Shown here piece by piece: positions 9,044 to 19,903 of a DNA stretch of 64,000 bases; position 1 is the first letter of the stretch, and every line of letters starts with the position of its first letter. Under the pieces are notes generated by a model. It ran no database searches, was not told where the DNA came from, and saw only the letters and a program-made list of their open reading frames with translations. Position numbers and translations under genes: made by a program. The DNA lies in contig NZ_PYAX01000005.1 of the NCBI RefSeq assembly GCF_003014735.1, positions 248,001 to 312,000 of the forward strand, given 5' to 3'. This stretch comes from Saccharothrix carnea. Lineage in GTDB: Bacteria > Actinomycetota > Actinomycetes > Mycobacteriales > Pseudonocardiaceae.

Positions 9044-9690
9044 GCGTGTCCGTGATGGTGGTGGACGACCACCCGCTGTGGCGCGACGGTGTCGCGCGTG
9101 ACCTGTCCGAGCGCGGTTTCGAGGTGGTCGCGACCGCCGGTGACGCCGCCTCGGCGGTGCGGATCGCCCGCGCGGTGCGGCCGGACGTGGTGCTGATGGA
9201 CCTCAACCTCGGCGAGACGACGGGTGTCGAGGCCACCACGATGATCACCGGGTCGCTGGAGGGAACCCGGGTGCTGGTGCTGTCCGCGAGCGGCGAGCAC
9301 AGCGACGTGCTGGAGGCGGTGAAGGCGGGCGCGTCCGGTTACCTGGTGAAGTCGGCGTCGGCCGAGGAGCTGGTGGAGGCGGTGAACCGGACCGCGGCGG
9401 GTGACGCGGTGTTCACCGCGGGGCTGGCCGGGCTGGTGCTCGGCGAGTACCGGCGGATGGCCGCCACGCCGGACGACGACAAGCCGCAGCTCACCGAGCG
9501 CGAGACCGAGGTGCTGAGGCTGGTGGCGAAGGGGCTGACGGCGCGGCAGATCGCGAACCGGCTCGTCATCTCGCACCGCACCGTCGAGAACCACGTGCAG
9601 TCCACCCTGCGCAAGCTGCAGCTGCACAACCGCGTCGAGCTGGCGCGGTACGCGATCGAGCACGGGCTCGACGTCGAACCGGAGGGCTGA
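9040..9690 (+). CDS. NarL/LuxR-family response regulator (MacR-like)
   Basis: A 216-residue regulator whose ATG overlaps the kinase stop. The receiver domain has the acidic pocket VVDDHP and phosphoacceptor Asp54 in VLMDLN, the conserved Ser in LVLSASG, and Lys in YLVKSAS. The C-terminal LuxR-type helix-turn-helix (LTERETEVLRLVAKGLTARQ onward) binds DNA. It should be phosphorylated by the upstream kinase. The downstream DUF1707 gene starts only three bases after its stop and may be co-transcribed as part of the same output. Confidence 0.9.
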   Translation: MSVSVMVVDDHPLWRDGVARDLSERGFEVVATAGDAASAVRIARAVRPDVVLMDLNLGETTGVEATTMITGSLEGTRVLVLSASGEHSDVLEAVKAGASGYLVKSASAEELVEAVNRTAAGDAVFTAGLAGLVLGEYRRMAATPDDDKPQLTERETEVLRLVAKGLTARQIANRLVISHRTVENHVQSTLRKLQLHNRVELARYAIEHGLDVEPEG

Positions 9691-9693
9691 GCG

Positions 9694-10269
9694 ATGACCG
9701 ACCCCAAGCAGTTCCGGGTGTCCGACGCCGAGCGCGAGCACGTCGTCGGCCTGTTGCAGAAGGCGATCGGCCGGGGCCTGATCACGCTGGACGAGTTCAC
9801 CGAGCGCACCGACACCGCGCTGGCCGCGCGCACCCGCGGCGAGCTGAACGCGGTGCTGCTCGACCTGCCCGGCATGGTGCACGACGAGCAGGTCCTCGCC
9901 GTGCCGGCGGACCGGCAGGAGCTCAAGTCCACCATGTCGACGGTCAACCGCAAGGGCAACTGGGCGGTGCCGCGGCAGCTCGTCGTGCGCAACCGGATGG
10001 GCACGACGGACCTGGACTTCCGCGACGCCTCGATCCCGCACGCGGTGGTGGACATCGAGCTGGACGTGACCGCCGGGTCGGTGAAGCTGGTGCTGCCGGA
10101 GGGCGCGACGGTCAACGCCGACGGCGTGGAGCTGGCGGCGAGCAACCTGAAGGACAAGGTGGGCACGGGCCTGAACGGCCAACCGCACTTCGTCGTGCAC
10201 GGCCAGGTGCGCGCGGGCAACGTGGAGATCAAGAAAAAGAAGAAGGGCCGCTGGCTGCGGCACGCGTGA
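9694..10269 (+). CDS. DUF1707 domain protein (SHOCT-like)
   Basis: A 191-residue protein starting at an ATG with GGAGGG about seven bases upstream, inside the end of the preceding gene. The N-terminal 55 residues (FRVSDAEREHVVGLLQKAIG, then LITLDEFTERTDTALAARTR) form a DUF1707 module. The C-terminal half resembles the LiaF/DUF2154 beta-structured envelope-stress domain (GNVEI near the end). It ends in a lysine-rich tail (EIKKKKKGRW). There is no membrane helix. Because it is tightly linked to a two-component pair, it is probably an output or accessory of that system. Biochemical function is not known. Confidence 0.8.
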   Translation: MTDPKQFRVSDAEREHVVGLLQKAIGRGLITLDEFTERTDTALAARTRGELNAVLLDLPGMVHDEQVLAVPADRQELKSTMSTVNRKGNWAVPRQLVVRNRMGTTDLDFRDASIPHAVVDIELDVTAGSVKLVLPEGATVNADGVELAASNLKDKVGTGLNGQPHFVVHGQVRAGNVEIKKKKKGRWLRHA

Positions 10270-10311
10270 CGCCGTCGTGCGGTCCGGCCGCCCGACGACG
10301 AGGATCGTGTC

Positions 10312-11772
10312 GTGCACTGCCTCGTCACCGGCGCGACCGGCTACCTCGGCGGACGGCTCGTGCCCCGGCTGCTCGCCGCGGGCCACCGGGTCAGGTGCCT
10401 GGTCCGCGACCCGCGCAAGCTGCGGGACGTGCCGTGGGCCGGGCAGGTCGAGGTGGTGCGCGGCGACGTGCTGGACCCGGCGTCGCTGGAGGCGGCGGTG
10501 CGCGATGTCGACGTCGTGCACTACCTGGTCCACTCGTTGAGCGACCCGGACTTCGCCGACGCGGATCGCCGTGCGGCGGAGAACACGGCACGCGCGGCGG
10601 CCGACGCGGGTGTGCGGCGGATCGTCTACCTGGGCGGGCTGCACCCGCCGGGGGTGGCGCTGTCGCCGCACCTGGCCTCGCGCAGGCAGGTGGGCGAGGT
10701 GTTCCTGCGCGGCCCGGTGCCCGCGGTGGTGCTGCAGGCGGCGGTGGTCATCGGGTCCGGGTCGGCGAGCTTCGAGATGCTGCGCTACCTCACCGAGCGG
10801 CTGCCGGTCATGGTCACGCCCCGCTGGGTGCGCAACCGGGTCCAGCCGATCGCGGTGCGGGACGTGCTGCGGTACCTGGTCGACGCGGTGGGGCTGCCCG
10901 CCGACGTCAACCGGGCGTTCGACATCGGCGGCCCGGACGTGCTGACCTACCTGGACATGATGCTGAGGTACGCGCGGGTGGCCGGGCTGCGCCGGCGCCG
11001 CGTCCTGCCGGTGCCGGTGCTCACGCCCCACCTGTCCGCCCACTGGGTCAACCTGGTCACGCCGGTGCCTCGGTCGATCGCCTCGCCGTTGATCGAGTCC
11101 CTGGTGCACGAGGTGGTGTGCCGGGAGCACGACATCGAGACCTACCTGCCGGGGGAGAACACCGGGTACGACCGGGCGGTGGCCCTCGCGCTGGCCAAGG
11201 TGCGCGACGCGGACGTGGAGACGCGCTGGTCGGGCGCGTCGGTGCCGGGCGCGCCCGCCGACCCGCTGCCCACCGACCCCGAGTGGTCCGGCGGCTCGTC
11301 CTACGTCGACGTGCGGGAACGGCGGACCGCCGCGTCACCGGAGCGGCTGTGGCAGGTGGTGGAGGGCATCGGCGGCGAGCACGGCTGGTACTCGTTCCCC
11401 CTGGCCTGGGCGGTGCGCGGCTGGCTGGACCGGCTGGTCGGCGGGGTCGGGCTGCGGCGCGGGCGGCGTGATCCGAGGCGGTTGCACGTGGGCGAGGCGC
11501 TGGACTTCTGGCGGGTCGAGGAGCTCGACCGGGGACGGCTGCTGCGGCTGCGGGCGGAGATGCGGGTGCCGGGCCTGGCCTGGTTGGAGCTGCGGGTCGC
11601 GGCGGCGGACGGCGGGTCGGTGTACCGGCAGCGGGCGGTGTTCGTGCCGCGCGGGCTGGCCGGGCACGTGTACTGGTGGCTGGTGTGGCCGTTCCACGGC
11701 GTGGTGTTCGGCGGCATGGCCCGCAACATCGCCAATGAAGCTGAACTAACGAGTGAATTCAGAAAGTCCTGA
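10312..11772 (+). CDS. NAD(P)-binding SDR protein with C-terminal DUF2867
   Basis: A 486-residue protein from a GTG with GAGG upstream. The N-terminal Rossmann fold shows VTGATGYLGGRLVPRLLAAG, the dinucleotide-binding glycine pattern of NmrA-like or extended SDR proteins. The C-terminal 170 residues match DUF2867, ending with a hydrophobic VYWWLVWPFHGVVFGGMA. The same fusion occurs widely in bacteria and its substrate is unknown. It stands alone between the MacRS-like group and tdh, 39 bases before the latter. Confidence 0.82.
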   Translation: MHCLVTGATGYLGGRLVPRLLAAGHRVRCLVRDPRKLRDVPWAGQVEVVRGDVLDPASLEAAVRDVDVVHYLVHSLSDPDFADADRRAAENTARAAADAGVRRIVYLGGLHPPGVALSPHLASRRQVGEVFLRGPVPAVVLQAAVVIGSGSASFEMLRYLTERLPVMVTPRWVRNRVQPIAVRDVLRYLVDAVGLPADVNRAFDIGGPDVLTYLDMMLRYARVAGLRRRRVLPVPVLTPHLSAHWVNLVTPVPRSIASPLIESLVHEVVCREHDIETYLPGENTGYDRAVALALAKVRDADVETRWSGASVPGAPADPLPTDPEWSGGSSYVDVRERRTAASPERLWQVVEGIGGEHGWYSFPLAWAVRGWLDRLVGGVGLRRGRRDPRRLHVGEALDFWRVEELDRGRLLRLRAEMRVPGLAWLELRVAAADGGSVYRQRAVFVPRGLAGHVYWWLVWPFHGVVFGGMARNIANEAELTSEFRKS

Positions 11773-11808
11773 TGGACTGCACAACGGGCCAGGAGCACAC
11801 TCGCCCGC

Positions 11809-12842
11809 ATGAAGGCACTGGTCAAGGCGACCGCCGGGCCGGGGCTGTCGTTGACCGACGTCCCGGACCCCACCCCCGGTCCCGGTGACGTCGTGGTCCG
11901 CGTGCTGCGGACCGGCATCTGCGGCACGGACCTGCACATCGACTCGTGGGACGAGTGGGCCGCGCACAACATCGACGCCCCGCTCGTGCTCGGCCACGAG
12001 TTCGTCGGCGAGGTGGTGGAGACCGGACCGTCGGTGACCGGCGTGAAGGTCGGCGACCTGGTCAGCGGCGAGGGCCACCTGGTCTGCGGCACGTGCCGCA
12101 ACTGCAAGGCGGGCCGGCGGCACCTGTGCGCCAACACGCGCGGCCTCGGCGTGCACAGCGACGGCGCGTTCGCGCAGTACGTGGTGCTGCCCGAGCAGAA
12201 CGCCTGGGTGCACCGCGCACCCGTGGACCTCGACGTGGCGGCGATCTTCGACCCCTTCGGCAACGCCGTGCACACCGCGCTGTCGTTCCCGGTCATCGGC
12301 GAGGACGTGCTGATCACCGGTGCCGGGCCGATCGGGATCATGGCGGCGGCCGTGGCCAAGCACGCGGGCGCGCGCAACGTCGTCATCACCGACGTCAGCG
12401 AGCACCGGCTGGAGCTGGCCCGCGAGGTCGGCGTGGACCTCGCGCTGAACGTCGCCGAGCGCACGATCGCCGAGGCGCAGGCCGAGCTGGGCATGTCCGA
12501 GGGCTTCGACGTCGGCATGGAGATGTCCGGCAAGCCGGTCGCGCTGCAGGAGATGATCGGCAACATGGCCCACGGCGGGCGGGTCGCCATGCTGGGGCTG
12601 CCCGCCGAGGAGTTCGCGGTCGACTGGAGCAGCGTCGTGCTCAAGATGCTGCACATCAAGGGCATCTACGGCCGGGAGATGTTCGACACCTGGTACTCGA
12701 TGTCGGTGCTGCTGCAACGCGGCCTCGACCTGACACCGGTGATCACGCACCGGTTCGACTACACGGCGTTCGACGAGGCGTTCGCGACGGCGCGCGAGGG
12801 CAAGTGCGGCAAGGTCATCCTCGACTGGACGGGAGCTCACTG

Positions 12843-12843
<1 letters not shown>
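11809..12843 (+). CDS. tdh: L-threonine 3-dehydrogenase
   Basis: A 344-residue zinc-dependent medium-chain dehydrogenase that oxidises L-threonine to 2-amino-3-ketobutyrate with NAD+. Catalytic-zinc residues lie in [10 protein letters not shown] and [10 protein letters not shown]. The structural-zinc cysteines are in the [15 protein letters not shown] cluster. The nucleotide-binding motif is [11 protein letters not shown]. The stop overlaps the start of kbl (TGATG), so both enzymes of the threonine-to-glycine pathway are made together. An AGGAG lies about 13 bases before the ATG, further than usual. Confidence 0.95.
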
Positions 12844-14021
<1,178 letters not shown>

Positions 14022-14025
14022 AGCC

Positions 14026-14220
14026 TCATTTCCTGCCGCTGTTGCCCCAGATGCCGGCGAACAGGAGCAGGATCGCGGACACCAGGATCGAGAGGGTCAC
14101 GACGACGCCGTTCATCTCCAGCTCGCCCGCCCGCGCGCTGGGCACGACGAAGCCGAACACGACCAGCACGAGCAGGCCGAGGCCGGCGATGACCGTTTCG
14201 GTGGTGCGGAGCGAACGCAT
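14026..14220 (-). CDS. Small two-helix membrane protein
   Basis: A 64-residue protein starting at the ATG at 14220. Two hydrophobic segments (IAGLGLLVLVVFGFVV and VVVTLSILVSAILLLFAGI) flank a short polar loop, and the tail is GNSGRK. It fits between kbl and the lysR gene and lies opposite to both. No family was recognised. It is probably real because the segments are coherent and codon third positions remain GC-rich. Confidence 0.6.
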   Translation of the reverse strand: MRSLRTTETVIAGLGLLVLVVFGFVVPSARAGELEMNGVVVTLSILVSAILLLFAGIWGNSGRK

Positions 14221-14271
14221 GGCTCTTGGTACCGCACCCGCGCCGGGCGTGCACGTCGTGACAACGGGACC

Positions 14272-15144
14272 GTGATCGACCCACGGCGGCTGCGGGTGCT
14301 GCGCGCGCTCGCCGACCACGGCACCGTGACGGCGGCGGCGCACGCGCTGCACCTCACGCCGTCCGCGGTGTCGCAGCAGTTGGCCGCCCTGGAGTCCGAG
14401 GTGGGGCACGCGCTGCTGCGCCGGCGGGGACGGCGGGTGTCGTTGACCGCCGCCGGCGACCTGCTGGTCCGGCACGCCAACGCGGTGGCCGCCGAGCTGG
14501 AACGGGCGCAGGCGACGCTGGCCGCGTTCGCCTCCGGCGCCACCGGGCGGGTGGAGGTCGGCAGCTTCGCGTCGGCGATCACGCAGGTCGTGGCGCCCGC
14601 GCTGGCCGCGCTGCGGGTGTCCGCGCCGGACGTGACGCTGCGGGTGCGCGACGTGGAGGGGCACGCCAGCGTGCCGTTGCTGCTCGACGGCGAGATCGAC
14701 CTGGCGATCACCGAGGAGTACCGGCTGCGCACCGACGACCGGCGGCTGACCCGGTTCCCGCTCTACACCGAGCCGTTCGACGTGGTGCTGCCCGCGCAGC
14801 ACCCGCTGGCCGGGCGGGCGGACGTCGACCTGGCCGACCTCGCGGACGACGACTGGGTCGTGCCGCTGCCCGGCAACCCGGTGCGCGACGTCGTGCAGCT
14901 GGCCTGCGAGCACGCCGGCTTCGCGCCGCGGATCACGCACACGTCCGACGACTTCCGGGCGGTCGGGGCGTTGGTGCACGCGGGCGCGGGTGTGGCCCTG
15001 GTGCCCCGCAACGCCGTGCGCGGTGTGCCGGTCCGCGGCACGGCCCCGTTGCGGCGCGTGGTGGCCGCGGTGCGGCGGGGCAGCGAGGAGCACCCGTTGA
15101 TCAGGCTCGTGCGCGATGCCCTGCTGGACGCCGTCGGTCAGTGA
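14272..15144 (+). CDS. LysR-family transcriptional regulator
   Basis: A 290-residue LysR-type regulator from a GTG at 14272. The N-terminal winged helix-turn-helix shows AHALHLTPSAVSQQLAALES and RRVSLTAAGDLLVRHA. The effector domain runs from about residue 90. LysR proteins usually control a divergent neighbour; here the divergent neighbour is the small membrane protein 51 bases away. Its stop overlaps the convergent PTS gene stop by seven bases, so no terminator separates the two. The inducer is unknown. Confidence 0.88.
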   Translation: MIDPRRLRVLRALADHGTVTAAAHALHLTPSAVSQQLAALESEVGHALLRRRGRRVSLTAAGDLLVRHANAVAAELERAQATLAAFASGATGRVEVGSFASAITQVVAPALAALRVSAPDVTLRVRDVEGHASVPLLLDGEIDLAITEEYRLRTDDRRLTRFPLYTEPFDVVLPAQHPLAGRADVDLADLADDDWVVPLPGNPVRDVVQLACEHAGFAPRITHTSDDFRAVGALVHAGAGVALVPRNAVRGVPVRGTAPLRRVVAAVRRGSEEHPLIRLVRDALLDAVGQ

Positions 15145-16769
15145 GGCGCTCGGGCGGCCAGCTTCGCCGCCGCCGGGTCGGCTGCCGCCACCGCGCCGCG
15201 GGCCGCCAGCTGGCACAGGTCGAAGCTGGTGGCGGCGAGTCTCGAGCCGACGCCCGCCAGCGCCGTGTGGTTCATCGACAGGCTCGTCACGCCCAACCCG
15301 GTCAGCACGCACGCCAGCAACGGGTCGGCGGCGGCCTCGCCGCACACGCCCACCGGCTTGCCCAGGGCCGTGCCCGCGTCGCCGACCAGCTTGACCAGCC
15401 GGAGCAGGGCGGGCTGCCACGGGTCGTTGAGCGCGGCCACGGCGCCGACCTGCCGGTCCGCCGCGAACACGTACTGCGCCAGGTCGTTGGTGCCGATGGA
15501 GACGAAGTCGACCACCGCGAGGATCTCCTCGGCGACCAGGGCCGCCGCCGGTACCTCGATCATCACGCCCGCGCGCCGGAGGCCGGCCGCCCGCGCCCGT
15601 TCCACGAACCACGCGGCCTCGGCGGCGGTGGCGACCATCGGCGCCATCACCGACACCTCGGCGTCGGTGTCGGCGGCGGCCAGGGCGATCGCTTCGAGTT
15701 GGCGTTCCAGCACGTCGGGGCGGTCGAAGGCGACCCGCAGGCCGCGCACGCCCAGCGCCGGGTTGGGCTCCGGGTCGGGCGCCAGGAAGGGCAGCGGCTT
15801 GTCCGCGCCCGCGTCCAGCGTGCGGACCACGACGGGCTTGCCCGCGAACGGCGCGAGCACCGCCGCGTACGCCTGGCGCTGCTCGTCCACCGAGGGTTCG
15901 GCCGCGGCGGACAGGAAGCAGAACTCGGTCCGGAACAGGCCGACGCCCTCCGCCCCACCGGCCGCCGCGGCGACCGCGTCCGCGGGCGAGCCGACGTTGC
16001 CGAGCACCTTCACCCGGTAGCCGTCGCGCAGCACGCCGACGCCGTTCCACTCCGCCCGTCCGGCGACGTGCGCGGCGCGGACCGTGCCATCGGACGCCTG
16101 CACCACGCCGGTGTCGCCGTCCACGAGCAGGGCCGGCACGTCGAGGTCGAGGATGCCGCGGCACGCGACCACGGCCGGGATGCCGAGCGAGCGGGCCAGG
16201 ATCGCGGTGTGCGAGGTGGGGCCGCCCTCCTCGGTGACCAGCGCCAACACCTTGGCCGGGTCGAGGCCGGCGGTGTCGGCGGGCGCGAGGTCGCGGGCCA
16301 CTAGCACGGACGGCGCGGGCAGCGGCGGCACGCCGGGCGGGGCCACGCCGAGCAGTTCGGCGACCAGCCGGTCCCGCACGTCGCGGACGTCGCGGGCGCG
16401 TTCGGCCATGTACCCGCCCGCCGCTTCGAGGGCGGTGATGAACCCGGCGGCGGCCTGGTGCACGGCCCGTGCGGCGGGCAGCGAGTCCCCGGTGACCAGC
16501 TTCTCTGCCTGGGACAGCAACGCGGGGTCGGCCGCCATCGCCGCGGTCGTCTCCAGCACGTCCTTCGCTTCACCGCTCGCCGCGGCGGCCCGTGCCCGCA
16601 GACCGGCCACGACGACGTCCGCGGCGGGCCTGATCCGCGCGGCCTCGGCCGCGGGATCGGTCGGCGCGGGCCCCGCGGCCGGTTCACCCAGCGGCTCGGC
16701 GACCCGGACCACCGGCCCGGACGCCCGCCCGGAACTCACCCCGACACCACTCAGCCGCGCACTCGACAT
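15138..16769 (-). CDS. ptsP: PTS enzyme I (phosphoenolpyruvate-protein phosphotransferase)
   Basis: A 543-residue enzyme I, which transfers phosphate from PEP to HPr to energise sugar uptake. The phosphorylated histidine is His187 in GGPTSHTAILARS. The PEP-binding half has LFRTEFCFL and, near the C-terminus, the catalytic Cys in GVCGEAAADP. Length is slightly below typical E. coli enzyme I. The gene could equally be named ptsI. The start ATG lies inside a perfect DasR-type palindrome and seven bases after a -10 hexamer, so expression is probably leaderless and controlled by a GlcNAc-responsive repressor. No HPr gene lies adjacent. Confidence 0.93.
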   Translation of the reverse strand: MSSARLSGVGVSSGRASGPVVRVAEPLGEPAAGPAPTDPAAEAARIRPAADVVVAGLRARAAAASGEAKDVLETTAAMAADPALLSQAEKLVTGDSLPAARAVHQAAAGFITALEAAGGYMAERARDVRDVRDRLVAELLGVAPPGVPPLPAPSVLVARDLAPADTAGLDPAKVLALVTEEGGPTSHTAILARSLGIPAVVACRGILDLDVPALLVDGDTGVVQASDGTVRAAHVAGRAEWNGVGVLRDGYRVKVLGNVGSPADAVAAAAGGAEGVGLFRTEFCFLSAAAEPSVDEQRQAYAAVLAPFAGKPVVVRTLDAGADKPLPFLAPDPEPNPALGVRGLRVAFDRPDVLERQLEAIALAAADTDAEVSVMAPMVATAAEAAWFVERARAAGLRRAGVMIEVPAAALVAEEILAVVDFVSIGTNDLAQYVFAADRQVGAVAALNDPWQPALLRLVKLVGDAGTALGKPVGVCGEAAADPLLACVLTGLGVTSLSMNHTALAGVGSRLAATSFDLCQLAARGAVAAADPAAAKLAARAPH

Positions 16770-16781
16770 GGTCTAGACCAT
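16768..16781. promoter_or_regulatory. DasR-type operator (dre) over the ptsP promoter and start codon
   Basis: ATGGTCTAGACCAT is a perfect 14-base palindrome. Its core TGGTCTAGACCA equals the dre consensus bound by the GntR-family regulator DasR in Streptomyces, which represses PTS and amino-sugar genes. Read on the minus strand, TATGGT (16782-16777) is a -10 element seven bases before the ATG at 16769. The palindrome therefore spans -10 to +2, and a bound repressor would block RNA polymerase directly. Confidence 0.85.
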
Positions 16782-16845
16782 ACCCCCAGCTCGACGGGAC
16801 GTGAAGGACAAGCCAACGCCACCGTGCCCCGACGCGCTACCGCTT

Positions 16846-17715
16846 TCACTCTTTCCGATCTTCTCGCACCCGCTCCAGGGTCGGGTACGACGGTTGCGCG
16901 CCGGCCGACGTCACCGACAGGGCGGCCACGCGGACGGCGAACCGGGCGGACTCCTCCAACGACCAGCCGGACGACAGGCCGACCGCCAACGCGCCCGCGA
17001 ACGCGTCACCGGCACCCGTGGTGTCCACAACGGACACCACGGGCGCGTCGACTTCCACCACACCGGACGGCGTGACGACGGCCGCGCCGCGCGAGCCCAA
17101 CGTGACCACGGCGGACTTCGGACCCAACGCCGGCAACCCCTCGAACGACGGCGCCAGCGACGCCGCCTCGTGCTCGTTCACGATCAGCGGGTCCAGCAGC
17201 GCCAACGTCTCCGCCGGCACCTCGACCACCGGCGACAGGTTCAGCACCGGCCGGACGCCGCGCGACGCCGCGACCTCGACCGCGTGCGCCACCGTGGGCA
17301 CGGGCACCTCCAACGAGCACACCAGCACCGAGACGTCGTCCCACCTCACCGCCTCCACATCGGACACGCCCACGTCGGAGTTCGCGCCGGGTGCGACGAC
17401 GATCGCGTTCTCGCCGTCCGGCGTCACGGTGATGTACGCCAAGCCGGTCGGCCGCGACGACGTGCGGACGAAGTCGGTGCGCACGCCGGACGACGACAGC
17501 GACCCCCGCAGCAGCTCCCCGTACTGGTCCGAGCCCACGGCCCCGACGAACGCCACCTCGGCACCCAGCCGGGCGGCGGCGACGGCGGTGTTGGCGCCCT
17601 TGCCGCCGGGCAGGACGACGGTGTCGCCGCCGAGCACCGTCTCACCGCCGGCAGGGCGGCGTGGCACCGCGACGACGAGGTCCGCGTTGGCCGAACCGAG
17701 CACGAGAACAGTCAC
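16846..17715 (-). CDS. rbsK: Ribokinase-like PfkB-family carbohydrate kinase
   Basis: A 289-residue PfkB-family kinase. The N-terminal signature [18 protein letters not shown] and the C-terminal [17 protein letters not shown], with the catalytic aspartate in GAGD, are both intact. The resemblance is closest to ribokinase, which phosphorylates ribose at the 5-hydroxyl with ATP, but substrate specificity cannot be fixed from sequence. It lies 76 bases upstream of ptsP on the same strand. The dre between them suggests ptsP is nevertheless separately controlled. The GTG start at 17715 lacks a convincing ribosome site. Confidence 0.85.
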   Translation of the reverse strand: MTVLVLGSANADLVVAVPRRPAGGETVLGGDTVVLPGGKGANTAVAAARLGAEVAFVGAVGSDQYGELLRGSLSSSGVRTDFVRTSSRPTGLAYITVTPDGENAIVVAPGANSDVGVSDVEAVRWDDVSVLVCSLEVPVPTVAHAVEVAASRGVRPVLNLSPVVEVPAETLALLDPLIVNEHEAASLAPSFEGLPALGPKSAVVTLGSRGAAVVTPSGVVEVDAPVVSVVDTTGAGDAFAGALAVGLSSGWSLEESARFAVRVAALSVTSAGAQPSYPTLERVREDRKE

Positions 17716-17812
17716 GACGGGAACTGTGCCAGGTCCGGGCGTGACCGGTTCGGTACCCGGTTGAGTAGTGGTACGGATTCCGGATACACCGGATCGCGGC
17801 GATCCTGGTCAC

Positions 17813-19903
17813 ATGACCGGTACCGGGCAGGACCCCTTGATCAGGCTGGCAGACGAACTCGGGCACCTGGGCCGCCGCCTGGAAGCGGTCGGCCAGGAAC
17901 TGCACCGGGTCGGCAGCGCACAGCCGGTGGCGACGCTGGACCGGGCACCCGTCGAGACGGTGGACCGGGCACCCGCCGACTCGGCCGCCGCGAGTGAGCC
18001 GACCGCACCCGCACCGGCCGGTCAAGCCGCGCAGGACCGGACCCGGCCGATCACGGCGACCGCGCAGGCGGCGAGCCAATCGGCCTCGCACACCGATCCC
18101 GCCGCGAGCCGGCCGACCTCCCAGACCGTCCCCGGCGCGCCGGCGCCGACCTCCCCGACCGGCCACACCGCGCCGGCCCCGGCCCAGCCGACCACGACCC
18201 GGCACACCGGTCCCGCCCCGCAAGCCGCGCCCCGGCCCACGGGTCCCACCACACCGGGCCAGGCCGGGTACGTCGCAGGTCAGCCCACCTACCAGCCACC
18301 CCAAGGCGGTTCGGGCTGGGGCGCGCCCACCCACCACTGGACGCCCACCCCTCCGCCGCCGCCCGGCCCCACCCTCTTCGACCGGCTCGGCAAGGACGGC
18401 GCGGGCAGCAAGTTCCTCGCCTGGGTCGGCGGCGCGGTCACGCTGCTCGGCGTCGTCCTCCTCCTCGTCCTCGCCGTCCAGCGCGGCTACCTCGGCCCGC
18501 TGCCCCGCGTCCTCGGCGGCGCCGCGCTGGGTGGCGTGCTGGTCGGCCTCGGCCTGTGGCTGCACCGCACCCCGGCCGGCCGCACCGGCGCGTTCGCCCT
18601 CGCCGCCACCGGCATCGCCGTGCTCTACCTGGACGTCATCGCGGCCACCTCGATCTACGAGTACCTGCCGGAAGGCGGCGGCCTGGCCGCCGGACTGCTC
18701 ATCGCGGGCGCCGGGCTCCTGCTCGCCCTGCGTTGGGACTCGGCCGCCCTCGCCATCGGCGTGGTCGCCGCCTGCGCCGTGTGCGCGCCCGTCCTCACCG
18801 AGGGGTTCACGCCGCTGCTCGTCGCATTCCTGCTGGTCCTGAAGATCGCGGCGAGCCCGGTGCACCTCAAGCGCGACTGGCCGTGGCTCGCGGTCACCGC
18901 GGGCGTGCCACCGCTGATCGCCTCGGTCCTGGTGATCGGGCGCGCGGACGAGTACGTGCTGGCCGGGATCTCCTTGCTGGCCGCCGTGATCGGAGTCGCC
19001 GCCGCCGTCCTCACCGTCCACGTCCGGCCCGGTGACATCACCGCGCTCGCCCTCGCCATCGGCTCGCCGATGCCCGCCCTGCTCACGACCGCCGTGCTCG
19101 ACCGCTACCTCGGCGCGGGTGTCGCGGGCTCCGTCGCCGTGCTGATGCTGGCGTTGTGGGCGGTCGGGCGGCGGTCGTTGCCGAAGAACTTCAGCGCGGC
19201 GGTCGGCGCGGTCGGCGTGTTCGCGTTGTTCCAGGCGACGGCGCTCGCCCTCGACGGCAGCACGCGTGCCGCGGTGGTGCTGGCCGAAGCCCTGGTGCTG
19301 GCGTTCCTGGCCAAGGTCCTCGCGTCACGCGGTCCGCTGGTCGGGTCGCTCGCGTTCGGCGGCATCGGTTTCCTGCTCACCGTCGCGTACGCGGTGCCGC
19401 CGCGACTGCTGCTGGACGAACCGTGGCGTGTGGACGGCGCGGGGTTCCTGGTGTCCGGCATGCTGACCGCGCTGGTCCTCGGTGGCCTCACGGTCGTGCT
19501 GCCGTGGGTCGCGACGGGCCTGCGCGTGCTGGGCAGGCACCCGTTCCCGTGGATCGCGGCGGGTGTCGTGCTGCTGTACGCGGCGGCCGGGGTCGTGTTG
19601 TGCGCCGCGCTGCTGGTGTCGCAGGACGTGACCGGGTTCCTCTTCGGTCACTCGATCGTGACGGTGTCGTGGACGGTCGCCGCACTGGTGCTGCTGGTGC
19701 GCGGCATCGACCGGAAGTCGCTGCGGGTGGCCGGGTTGGTGCTGGTCGGGGCGGCGGTGGCGAAGCTGCTGCTGTTCGACTTGGCCGCGTTGGACGGCAT
19801 CGCGCGCGTGCTCGCGTTCATCGGCGCCGGCCTCGTCCTCCTGACGGCGGGCACCCGTTACGCCAAGCTGGTGGCAACTCGACGAATTTCGGCTGATTCG
19901 TAG
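17813..19903 (+). CDS. DUF2339 polytopic membrane protein
   Basis: About 696 residues if it starts at ATG 17813; a GTG at 17768 would add 15. Residues 1-45 (LIRLADELGHLGRRLEAVGQ) look helical. Residues 45-190 are Pro, Ala and Thr-rich and probably disordered. From about residue 200 to the end there are some twenty hydrophobic segments, such as WVGGAVTLLGVVLLLVLAVQ, matching the DUF2339 family. Members occur singly in many bacteria and their role is unknown. The gene diverges from rbsK. Its last 46 bases overlap a possible antisense gene. Confidence 0.8.
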   Translation: MTGTGQDPLIRLADELGHLGRRLEAVGQELHRVGSAQPVATLDRAPVETVDRAPADSAAASEPTAPAPAGQAAQDRTRPITATAQAASQSASHTDPAASRPTSQTVPGAPAPTSPTGHTAPAPAQPTTTRHTGPAPQAAPRPTGPTTPGQAGYVAGQPTYQPPQGGSGWGAPTHHWTPTPPPPPGPTLFDRLGKDGAGSKFLAWVGGAVTLLGVVLLLVLAVQRGYLGPLPRVLGGAALGGVLVGLGLWLHRTPAGRTGAFALAATGIAVLYLDVIAATSIYEYLPEGGGLAAGLLIAGAGLLLALRWDSAALAIGVVAACAVCAPVLTEGFTPLLVAFLLVLKIAASPVHLKRDWPWLAVTAGVPPLIASVLVIGRADEYVLAGISLLAAVIGVAAAVLTVHVRPGDITALALAIGSPMPALLTTAVLDRYLGAGVAGSVAVLMLALWAVGRRSLPKNFSAAVGAVGVFALFQATALALDGSTRAAVVLAEALVLAFLAKVLASRGPLVGSLAFGGIGFLLTVAYAVPPRLLLDEPWRVDGAGFLVSGMLTALVLGGLTVVLPWVATGLRVLGRHPFPWIAAGVVLLYAAAGVVLCAALLVSQDVTGFLFGHSIVTVSWTVAALVLLVRGIDRKSLRVAGLVLVGAAVAKLLLFDLAALDGIARVLAFIGAGLVLLTAGTRYAKLVATRRISADS

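Noticed and set aside
14026-16164. 712-codon minus-strand frame ending at 14026
   Set aside because: Only its last 64 codons (the small membrane protein) look real; the rest is antisense to lysR or out of frame in ptsP.
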